Assembly (NCBI GenBank): GCA_026002305.1
Contig: BOBI01000029.1
Location: forward strand, 1 to 19,482
Length of the DNA stretch: 19,482 nucleotides
Source of the DNA: Spirochaetia bacterium
Lineage (GTDB): Bacteria > Spirochaetota > Spirochaetia > Treponematales > Breznakiellaceae
Reading direction: 5' to 3'
The notes under the pieces are model-generated. The model saw only the letters and a list, made by a program, of their open reading frames with translations, was not told where the DNA came from and made no database searches. The translations under genes and the position numbers were made by a program. Shown piece after piece: positions 14,818 to 19,482 of the stretch; within the stretch, counting starts at the first letter, position 1; each line of letters begins with the position of its first letter.

Positions 14818-16031
14818 ACGGCGATCACTCCCTGCTGTGTATCAGAGAACACCGCATAACGCAGAGCGTCTAAGTAATGATCATTCATCTTAACGATGAC
14901 ACCCGCTTCATCACGGCAGTAATCCCATATTTCGCTTAACACACCGCTGCACTTTCTACTAACAAAGAATTGACCGCGCTCTATCTTTGCATTGATATAA
15001 TCAAGGCCGCTCTCCACGCTGTTGTTTGCTTTTGTTCCGTTTGTTATTTCCTGTATGCGTTCCCCGCCTGCGGGATCACAATAGACAGGCATATCAATAT
15101 AAAACCAGTTGCGAGCGTGTAACTCATCGTTAAAACTTTTAGTAGTCATGTTGAACGCACCGTAATCGTCTAGCACATAGATACAATCCTTATGTATACC
15201 AATCTTTACGTTAGTAATGTTTAGTCCAAAGTCTTGACCCGCTGCGTATCTTGAAAACTCTCTAGGTAATTCGTCATCATCGAGTATCATACTCTCCTCA
15301 AACTTTTCATAAATTACGCCTTCCGCTTTTACCCACAACCCCAACTTGAAACGCTGTTTTTGTTTTTCGGGTAGTGTATCGAGTATGTCGGAAATATAAT
15401 CATCAGGTAGATTGTCTTTGTTATCGTCAGGGTTTAACATCATCGAGGCGTACAGTTCAGGTTTAACAAGCGGCTCACTTGTTAAGAATTGTTGCTTGCG
15501 AACAAATACTTTATACGCCCAATGTAATGGACTGCCCGGATTGCAGTCATAAATAAAAATGTTTCGGCAGCCTTGCACCTTCATTGCTAGACGTGAATAT
15601 GCTGTAGTAACTGCGGCATAACTTAACTGACTGATTTCGTTAAAGTAAATTGTGTTATACTCATGTCCGAGTATCTTGTCTGCTTGCTCTCTATCACCCA
15701 AACCGCCGATCCATATTTCAGAACCGTTAGAAAGAGTGATTAAATCATTATGAATATGATAATTGTATTGTGATTTTCCTATGGTGTTATCAAGCCACGG
15801 TAATAATGTCTCGCGTAACACAGATGATCGTGCGTCCTTTGCGCGTAACCTACAAATCAAATGACGGCTACCGTCATACTGTATCGCTCTGTAGATAATA
15901 GCCATTACAAGTACTGTAGTCTTACCGCTACGAGAGCCGCCGAAAAGTAATATGTGTTTTGCGCCGCTTCCTAACAGTGTAAGTGCTTGTTGCTGAACCG
16001 TTGTAGGATTAAATACCGTTTGATTGCCCAC
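14814..16031 (-). CDS. Phage terminase large subunit
   Basis: 405 residues with a GTG start at 16031, supported by AGGAG on the minus strand about eight bases upstream. The ATPase domain has Walker A GGSRSGKTT (31-39), Walker B-like TIYFNEIS with Asn131-Glu132 where most ATPases have Asp-Glu, and the coupling motif FIYDCNPGSPLHW (159-171). The C-terminal RNase H-like nuclease carries GQDFG (Asp267), YCDPAGGE (Asp319) and DHYLDALRYAV (Asp384/Asp388). It packages DNA into preformed heads by ATP hydrolysis and cuts concatemers. It is 18 bases after the small terminase and overlaps the portal. All the acidic nuclease residues are present, which suggests a working enzyme rather than a relic. The NE Walker B variant is, as I recall, found in other phage terminases. 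Confidence 0.94.
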   Translation of the reverse strand: MGNQTVFNPTTVQQQALTLLGSGAKHILLFGGSRSGKTTVLVMAIIYRAIQYDGSRHLICRLRAKDARSSVLRETLLPWLDNTIGKSQYNYHIHNDLITLSNGSEIWIGGLGDREQADKILGHEYNTIYFNEISQLSYAAVTTAYSRLAMKVQGCRNIFIYDCNPGSPLHWAYKVFVRKQQFLTSEPLVKPELYASMMLNPDDNKDNLPDDYISDILDTLPEKQKQRFKLGLWVKAEGVIYEKFEESMILDDDELPREFSRYAAGQDFGLNITNVKIGIHKDCIYVLDDYGAFNMTTKSFNDELHARNWFYIDMPVYCDPAGGERIQEITNGTKANNSVESGLDYINAKIERGQFFVSRKCSGVLSEIWDYCRDEAGVIVKMNDHYLDALRYAVFSDTQQGVIAV

Positions 16032-16049
16032 CCCGAATTCTCCTAAATC

Positions 16050-16595
16050 CTACAGGTTTTCAAATGCTTTTTGAAAATTAACAGCAAACTTTCCGCTTGT
16101 GTCCCCGCTCTCACTCTCTTTATCAACAACACTGAACAAATCACGCTCTGTCTTTATTGCAGTTTCTACCCACTCTTTAATATTGCCCTGTGTCAGTTCC
16201 TCCGGTGCGTGTAACATCAAGTCAAGTTTTTTATTTGTAACCAATAACATCTTGCCTGTTGTTTCACGGTATGCTTCTTCGCGTTGCTCTATTGTTTTTC
16301 TGTGTTCTGCTTGTTTTATGCGGTCAAGGTAAACATCATAATCGGCAGCACGTTTAAACCACTGATATGTTGCAGACCACACACGCCACATTTGATATTG
16401 CTTCGACGTAACTTTTGTATCTGCGTATCCAAGACTTTTTTGTAAAGCGCCTTTGATAGTCCTGTCTGCTCCGCAATCTCGAAACACACAGAAAGCCGCA
16501 AATGCGGCACTTGTTTCTTTTTGTAATTTTTCCCAACTCTCAAATGGTAACATAGTATTCTTTACCCCGTCAAAAATTTTCTCAAACTCACTCAT
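16050..16595 (-). CDS. Probable terminase small subunit
   Basis: 181 residues; the ATG at 16595 has GGGG as a weak ribosome binding site. The call rests mainly on position directly before the large terminase. The sequence is helical: an N-terminal segment WEKLQKETSAAFAAFCVFRDCGADRTIKGALQKSLG looks like a helix-turn-helix DNA-binding region, then WRVWSATYQWFKRAADYDVYLDRIKQAEHRKTIEQREEAYRETTGKML resembles the oligomerisation helices seen in small terminases. The C-terminal region is acidic and ends in a segment that could contact the large subunit (FAVNFQKAFENL). It would recognise the packaging (pac/cos) site on the element's DNA. An alternative is a generic phage DNA-binding protein. Confidence 0.72.
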   Translation of the reverse strand: MSEFEKIFDGVKNTMLPFESWEKLQKETSAAFAAFCVFRDCGADRTIKGALQKSLGYADTKVTSKQYQMWRVWSATYQWFKRAADYDVYLDRIKQAEHRKTIEQREEAYRETTGKMLLVTNKKLDLMLHAPEELTQGNIKEWVETAIKTERDLFSVVDKESESGDTSGKFAVNFQKAFENL

Positions 16596-16620
16596 ATTGT
16601 CGCCCCTAGTGTGGTGAATT

Positions 16621-16655
16621 TAAACTTACAGTGTGATTTTCATGCTGTAAGTTTA
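16621..16655. promoter_or_regulatory. 11-bp perfect hairpin between HTH and small terminase genes
   Basis: TAAACTTACAG (16621-16631) and CTGTAAGTTTA (16645-16655) are exact inverted repeats with a 13-base loop, in the 76-base gap before the small terminase gene. No T-run follows on either strand, so it is not a standard terminator. Candidates are an operator, an mRNA processing site, or a packaging-recognition site, since many phages place such sites next to terS. Confidence 0.5.
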
Positions 16656-16671
16656 GTAATCTCATTTGCCT

Positions 16672-16953
16672 TTATGCGTTATGTGCTATTTCAAAATCAA
16701 AACAAGAACCGTCATTCACTGTGCAAGCCGTATCTAAATCCGGAACAATGCCCCTGTGCTCAATCCACATTTCAATTTCTTGTGGACGAAAGCGCACCAG
16801 TTTCCCAATCTTCACGTATGGAATACGTTTTAACTGCACAAACTTTCTGATGGTCGGTATCTTGATATTGGTGCGCGTGTTGAGTTCTTTGATGTCCCAT
16901 AATTCCGTTTTTGCCTCCGACAGTTCTTGTGTAGTTACGTTTACCATTTGCAT
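16672..16953 (-). CDS. Excisionase-like helix-turn-helix protein
   Basis: 93 residues; the ATG at 16953 follows GGAGG (16962-16966) at good spacing. The core ELWDIKELNTRTNIKIPTIRKFVQLKRIPYVKIGKLVRFRPQEIEMWIEHR (about 17-68) is the MerR/excisionase-type winged HTH (helix_turn_helix_17) that bends DNA or binds operators. Such proteins next to a tyrosine integrase usually act as recombination directionality factors. The about 25-residue C-terminal tail is acidic and Cys-containing. It lies downstream of the integrase, separated by a terminator, and is first in the packaging operon. It may therefore also serve as the operon's regulator. TATTTTGTC repeats directly upstream are candidate binding sites. 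Confidence 0.8.
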   Translation of the reverse strand: MQMVNVTTQELSEAKTELWDIKELNTRTNIKIPTIRKFVQLKRIPYVKIGKLVRFRPQEIEMWIEHRGIVPDLDTACTVNDGSCFDFEIAHNA

Positions 16954-17026
16954 CTTCCAAACCTCCGTTAAAATTATTTTTTACGTCCTAATAAAATTAC
17001 ACTCGCCAAAATTATTCCACTATATG

Positions 17027-17069
17027 TATTTTGTCATTTGTATACATAGGTATTTTGTCTAGTGTTTTG
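17027..17069. repeat. TATTTTGTC direct repeats upstream of the HTH gene
   Basis: TATTTTGTC occurs at 17027-17035 and 17051-17059, exactly 24 bases apart, with a third copy at 17152-17160 just beyond the integrase stop. The second lies in a longer block, ATAG-N-TATTTTGTCTAGTG (17046-17064), that recurs upstream of the integrase at 18550-18568. The phased copies in the HTH/packaging promoter region suggest an operator or integrase/Xis arm sites. One further copy inside the integrase gene (18032-18040) is probably chance. Confidence 0.5.
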
Positions 17070-17099
17070 TATAAACGTAGGTATAAAATTCATGGACAT

Positions 17100-17141
17100 A
17101 AAAAAAGCCGCACCACTCCGTAGGGAATAGTGCGGCTTTTT
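17100..17141. terminator. Rho-independent terminator after the integrase
   Basis: A seven-base A-run, GCCGCAC (17107-17113), a 16-base loop region, GTGCGGC (17130-17136) and TTTTT form a hairpin with A/T tails on both sides, able to work in either direction. It lies 27-68 bases after the integrase stop on the minus strand and separates integrase transcription from the packaging operon. Confidence 0.85.
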
Positions 17142-17167
17142 AGCCATTTGCTATTTTGTCGTAGTAT

Positions 17168-18409
17168 TTACATGGCACTTTTTCTTTTTTGTTTAGCTAT
17201 TTTATTTTTGGTCATAGTATTTTTAGTCGCCGCTTTGGTTTTTATCTGCTGCTTTGTTGCACTTTCACACAGTAAGTTTTCTTGAATTGCGATGACTTCA
17301 CTAAACTTAGTTGTATCAAAATGTGTGTAATGTTCTTTCATGTTTTTTGAAGCGTGCCCTGTCAAACTCATTACTTTGCTATCAGACACATTTGCCATTA
17401 GCATGGTAGTGTTAAAAAAGTGACGCCACCCGTGCATTGATAAATGCCGTTTCTCTCTTGCCGCTTTATCTATTCCGATTTTTTCAAGTGCCTTGAAAAA
17501 TCCTTTGTAAACTACAGGGCGGCCAATCGGCTTTTTCCCGCCGTCCTTTGAAAATAAAAATCCGTTGCCGTTCTTTTGTTTTAAATAATTCAAGTCGGCT
17601 TCGACAACTTTTGGAATTGGAATGTTGCGCGGCTTGTGTGTCTTTACATCACCATAGCCAAAAACACTAAACTGTGCGCACACGTTTATATATCCGTCAA
17701 AAAGATATTCACCTTTCAGTCCCAGCAACTCGCCAAACCTCATACCGCTACACGCCGCCAGTTTGTTTAGAATATAAATATATTCATCGTCCCAGACACT
17801 CTGCCAGTCGGCGGGGAATATTGCCTTGACCTCTTGCGGTGTTAAAATTTCAATTTGTTTTTCGTTGGCAGGTAAAAGTTTCGTGGCCTCACACGGATTG
17901 GATTTTATCATGCCGCTTAATTTTGCTTCACCCAGCATAAGTTTGAAAATCTTAAAAGCAAGGTTCGCCGTATTATTCGACAACCCTCTTTCACGAAATG
18001 ATGAAAGCCAAGTGTCAACTTCAAAAGTTGTTATTTTGTCGATTGCACGTTTGCCAAACTCAGGTATTAAATAAAGCCTTGTTGCTCGTTGTGCTTGGTG
18101 CGCATAGCCTTTTGAAATATTCCTGCGTGATTTTCGTTTGTTAAGATATGGGCAAGTGTCAAAATCCCACCACCCTTTGGAATATTCCTCAAAAGTCGGA
18201 ACGACCACCGGCTTTTCTTTTTTGACAAATAACAATTTGCCCTCGCGTAAAAGCCTGTGGCAGTACTCACGCGCTTCGCTCTTGGTGGTCATTCCTGTAG
18301 AGTGTCCGCATTGTCGATTACCGTCATCATTGTATGCCCTGTAGTAGAACACGTACACACCTGACGGTACCTTACGTCTGTACAACGTAAAACTTTCCCG
18401 AATTCGCAT
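17168..18409 (-). CDS. Phage-type tyrosine integrase
   Basis: 413 residues; the ATG at 18409 is preceded by GGAGGAGC on its strand. Residues 1-70 resemble an arm-binding domain, 70-185 the SAM-like core-binding domain, and 190-380 the catalytic domain with the full set of residues: Arg224 (SGMRFGE), Lys256 (VKTHKPR), His326 and Arg329 (HGWRH), His352 (TGHAS) and nucleophile Tyr361 (EHYTHF). The tail after 385 is rich in Lys, Thr and Ala. It would insert and excise the element by site-specific recombination at att sites. It lies at the right end of the phage-like block and points into it, as in many satellites and prophages. The arm domain resembles integrases I associate with Treponema. No tRNA gene lies beside it. 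Confidence 0.93.
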   Translation of the reverse strand: MRIRESFTLYRRKVPSGVYVFYYRAYNDDGNRQCGHSTGMTTKSEAREYCHRLLREGKLLFVKKEKPVVVPTFEEYSKGWWDFDTCPYLNKRKSRRNISKGYAHQAQRATRLYLIPEFGKRAIDKITTFEVDTWLSSFRERGLSNNTANLAFKIFKLMLGEAKLSGMIKSNPCEATKLLPANEKQIEILTPQEVKAIFPADWQSVWDDEYIYILNKLAACSGMRFGELLGLKGEYLFDGYINVCAQFSVFGYGDVKTHKPRNIPIPKVVEADLNYLKQKNGNGFLFSKDGGKKPIGRPVVYKGFFKALEKIGIDKAAREKRHLSMHGWRHFFNTTMLMANVSDSKVMSLTGHASKNMKEHYTHFDTTKFSEVIAIQENLLCESATKQQIKTKAATKNTMTKNKIAKQKRKSAM

Positions 18410-18435
18410 AAAAGCTCCTCCTGTGGTTCGGTAAA

Positions 18436-18520
18436 CAGATATTGGCTACATATTTGTTCACACCCCACATATCTGATTTTTTAGCTCCCCGCAGTCCGTT
18501 CACTAAATCTATATCAGATA
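18436..18520. promoter_or_regulatory. Integrase upstream region with ATCAGATA repeats
   Basis: In the 202-base gap upstream of the integrase, TATCTGAT (18470-18477) and ATCAGATA (18513-18520) are exact inverted copies, and a related CAGATAT (18436-18442) pairs with ATATCTG (18469-18475). Such clustered half-sites fit a repressor or Xis operator controlling the integrase. No clear -35/-10 pair could be fixed. Confidence 0.4.
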
Positions 18521-18549
18521 AGGAATAACACGCACAAAACAAATACACC

Positions 18550-18574
18550 ATAGTTATTTTGTCTAGTGCTTTTG
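18550..18574. repeat. Direct-repeat copy upstream of the integrase (candidate att/arm site)
   Basis: ATAG-T-TATTTTGTCTAGTG (18550-18568) repeats the block at 17046-17064 with one difference in 19 bases, followed in both by TTTTG (here after an extra C). The two copies enclose the integrase gene. This copy lies only 11 bases from the inverted repeat bounding the VapBC unit, so it may mark the right end of the phage-like element. Confidence 0.45.
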
Positions 18575-18585
18575 CTTAACTGTAT

Positions 18586-18603
18586 GTTATGCGAAGTTGG
18601 GCC
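18586..18603 (+). repeat. Left inverted repeat of the VapBC unit
   Basis: This 18-base sequence, beginning GTTATGCGAAG and ending TTGGGCC, is the inverted counterpart (17/18) of 19318-19335. Together they enclose the toxin-antitoxin pair with about 715 bases between them, as expected for a mobile cassette or a repeat-bounded insertion. Confidence 0.6.
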
Positions 18604-18611
18604 GTACTCCA

Positions 18612-19019
18612 TTATTTTAATTCATATGTTTTTATTGGCAGATATTTTTTATATTCAAAGAAATCAGCATCTTCTGTAAATATTTCCCAGTCATTTCTTA
18701 TCGCTACCGAACAAATTAGAAAATCAGTATGGGAACCTTGTATCCCATGTCTCCTACATTCATCCGAACATTCCGCTGCAAATTCATAATCATTGGTTTG
18801 TACACTATAATCAGCAAATACTGACATTTTTTCTTTTATCTCATAAAATTTATTCTTGTCAGATATTCCTGACAACACTTCCTGTCGTATCGATCCTATA
18901 ATCCCAATTTGCTCATTCCTTATGAGATCAGTGAGATTATTTATAATTATATCTTTATCGATATAAAATTTTTTTCGAAAAGCTAATGACCAAATAGGAG
19001 TATCTATTATAACTTTCAT
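18612..19019 (-). CDS. vapC: VapC-like PIN-domain toxin
   Basis: 135 residues; the ATG at 19019 overlaps the antitoxin stop as ATGA. The PIN-domain acidic residues are in place: Asp6 (VIIDTPIW), Glu47 (RQEVLSG), Asp99 (HTDFLICSVA) and Asp117/Asp119 (TEDADFF). VapC toxins are Mg-dependent ribonucleases that cut tRNA or rRNA and stop translation when the antitoxin is lost. The length is usual. The pair lies between inverted repeats next to the integrase and could stabilise the island or act by abortive infection. The RNA target cannot be told from sequence. Very firm as a PIN toxin; the vapC name follows the family. Confidence 0.88.
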   Translation of the reverse strand: MKVIIDTPIWSLAFRKKFYIDKDIIINNLTDLIRNEQIGIIGSIRQEVLSGISDKNKFYEIKEKMSVFADYSVQTNDYEFAAECSDECRRHGIQGSHTDFLICSVAIRNDWEIFTEDADFFEYKKYLPIKTYELK

Positions 19020-19216
19020 CTTTTCCCGCGTAATTTTTTATAATCATAATCTTCATCATATTCAACAGTGTTAAATAATGAAATGACATCTTCCCTTCCT
19101 CTCTTTTTTATAAACTCCGTAAGAGCCAAATTTACAGTCTCATCCTCTGTCTCCAGCCCCCCAATATTGAAGGCCCTCTCCAATAATGTCCCATTTATAG
19201 CCAAATTTGTATTCAT
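19016..19216 (-). CDS. vapB: VapB-like antitoxin
   Basis: 66 residues; the ATG at 19216 lies in an AT-rich leader. The N-terminus is short and hydrophobic/polar (MNTNLAINGTLLERAFNIGG), followed by TEDETVNLALTEFIKKRGREDVISLF, the helix pattern of short VapB (DUF2191-type) antitoxins that bind DNA through the N-terminal part. The acidic/aromatic C-terminus (EYDEDYDYKKLRGKR) would wrap around the toxin. Four-base overlap with the PIN toxin gives coupled translation. The complex normally represses its own promoter. Confidence 0.85.
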   Translation of the reverse strand: MNTNLAINGTLLERAFNIGGLETEDETVNLALTEFIKKRGREDVISLFNTVEYDEDYDYKKLRGKR

Positions 19217-19225
19217 AAATAATAC

Positions 19226-19253
19226 AGTAATACATTTTATTATATTATGTCAA
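19226..19253 (-). promoter_or_regulatory. Putative vapBC promoter/operator
   Basis: On the minus strand a consensus -35 TTGACA sits at 19253-19248, followed by very AT-rich DNA that could supply a -10 box, and a repeated AATAC (19221-19233) lies just before the vapB start. Such repeats commonly form the autoregulatory operator of toxin-antitoxin pairs. The -10 is not certain. Confidence 0.4.
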
Positions 19254-19317
19254 GTACATTTTTCAATTTTTTTGATTCTCTAATTCGTTATATTATATAG
19301 AATTACAGAAAATCTTA

Positions 19318-19335
19318 GGCCCAATTTCGCATAAC
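19318..19335 (-). repeat. Right inverted repeat of the VapBC unit
   Basis: This sequence begins GGCCCAA and ends TCGCATAAC. It is the inverted partner (17/18) of 18586-18603. It is followed within 15 bases by a 24-bp perfect hairpin, so the right boundary is a compound structure. Confidence 0.6.
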
Positions 19336-19349
19336 GTGAAAGGTTTGCG

Positions 19350-19400
19350 ACATTTTTTGCGGCGCTGGAATGCGAAGCATTCCAGCGCCGCAAAAAATGT
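19350..19400. repeat. 24-bp perfect hairpin (REP-like)
   Basis: Left arm 19350-19373 and right arm 19377-19400 are exact inverted repeats around a GAA loop, with GCGGCGCTGGAATGC next to the loop and an A/T run at the base. A stem this long without mismatch is under selection or recently copied. It could be a REP-like element, a terminator, or the folded core of a recombination site. Open frames through it give low-quality translations and are not genes. Confidence 0.75.
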
Positions 19401-19482
19401 GGGTGAAGTGAGCTGTGGGAAGGAGCGTAGCGACTGACCTAGGCGAACGGAACCCGGAGGGGTTTTAGCCCCGAACCGCAAA
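19401..19482. other. GC-rich non-coding end of window
   Basis: No gene is seen. GGGG-TTTTAG-CCCC near 19458-19471 is a short hairpin. The composition resembles the palindrome-rich block at 9060-9420, which suggests the same kind of interspersed repeat, but no long exact match joins the two. Confidence 0.4.

Noticed and set aside
18574..18592. Complete integron attC site (GCTTAAC ... GTTATGC)
   Set aside because: The RYYYAAC-like and GTTRRRY-like boxes are only five bases apart, too close for an attC site, and the second departs from the consensus. Kept only as a question on the inverted repeats.
18410..18611. tRNA gene as integration target beside the integrase
   Set aside because: I could not find a cloverleaf, anticodon arm or T-loop motif in this gap on either strand.
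19293..19481. 62-residue minus-strand frame at the window end
   Set aside because: It runs through a perfect hairpin and GC-rich repeat DNA and has no ribosome binding site.

Overview
The window looks like an accessory island in a spirochaete, most likely a non-pallidum Treponema. This is inferred from the integrase N-terminus (arm domain opening MRIRESFTLYRRK), which resembles Treponema integrases as I remember them, and from GC-rich palindromic intergenic DNA set among AT-rich genes. No rRNA, tRNA or core gene is present to confirm it.

Left part (1-8974), defence-like block. A plus-strand run of six closely packed genes holds a 5'-truncated unknown gene, a second unknown gene overlapping it at an A7 tract, a 914-aa PHP-phosphoesterase/SMC-like ATPase, a 385-aa AAA15-type ABC ATPase, a TOPRIM-like DUF4276-type protein coupled to it by an ATGA overlap, and a T5orf172 (GIY-YIG-like) nuclease fused to an SF2 helicase. 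Facing it, four bases away, is an OAS-like nucleotidyltransferase (CD-NTase fold) with no recognisable CBASS effector in view. The three ATPase/TOPRIM/PHP proteins look like one multi-subunit anti-phage complex. The nuclease-helicase and the nucleotidyltransferase may be neighbouring, independent systems.

Middle (8975-10802). About 500 bp without a credible gene but packed with strong hairpins, including a 28-bp imperfect inverted repeat, leads into three small plus-strand genes with strong ribosome binding sites: a CxxC/CxxC mini-protein, a J-domain protein and a DUF2958 protein. GCGC hairpins separate them, and a strong hairpin terminator separates them from the capsid gene.

Right-centre (10803-18409), a minimal HK97-type capsid and packaging module, all on the minus strand. 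In transcription order it is tyrosine integrase, terminator, excisionase-like HTH protein, small terminase, large terminase, portal, a LuxR-type regulator with a degenerate receiver domain, prohead protease and major capsid protein, followed by a terminator. No tail, head-tail connector, lysis or replication gene is seen. The layout fits either a capsid-forming phage satellite or a decayed prophage. Copies of TATTTTGTC, two of them inside a longer direct repeat, flank the integrase and are candidate integrase, Xis or repressor sites.

Right end (18586-19482). A VapBC toxin-antitoxin pair lies between 18-bp inverted repeats (17/18 match), next to a 24-bp perfect-stem hairpin. The working model is a mobile island that combines a self-capsid-encoding satellite or prophage with a defence cargo and a stabilising toxin-antitoxin unit. 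Whether the defence genes lie inside the same mobile element cannot be settled, because no left attachment site was found.
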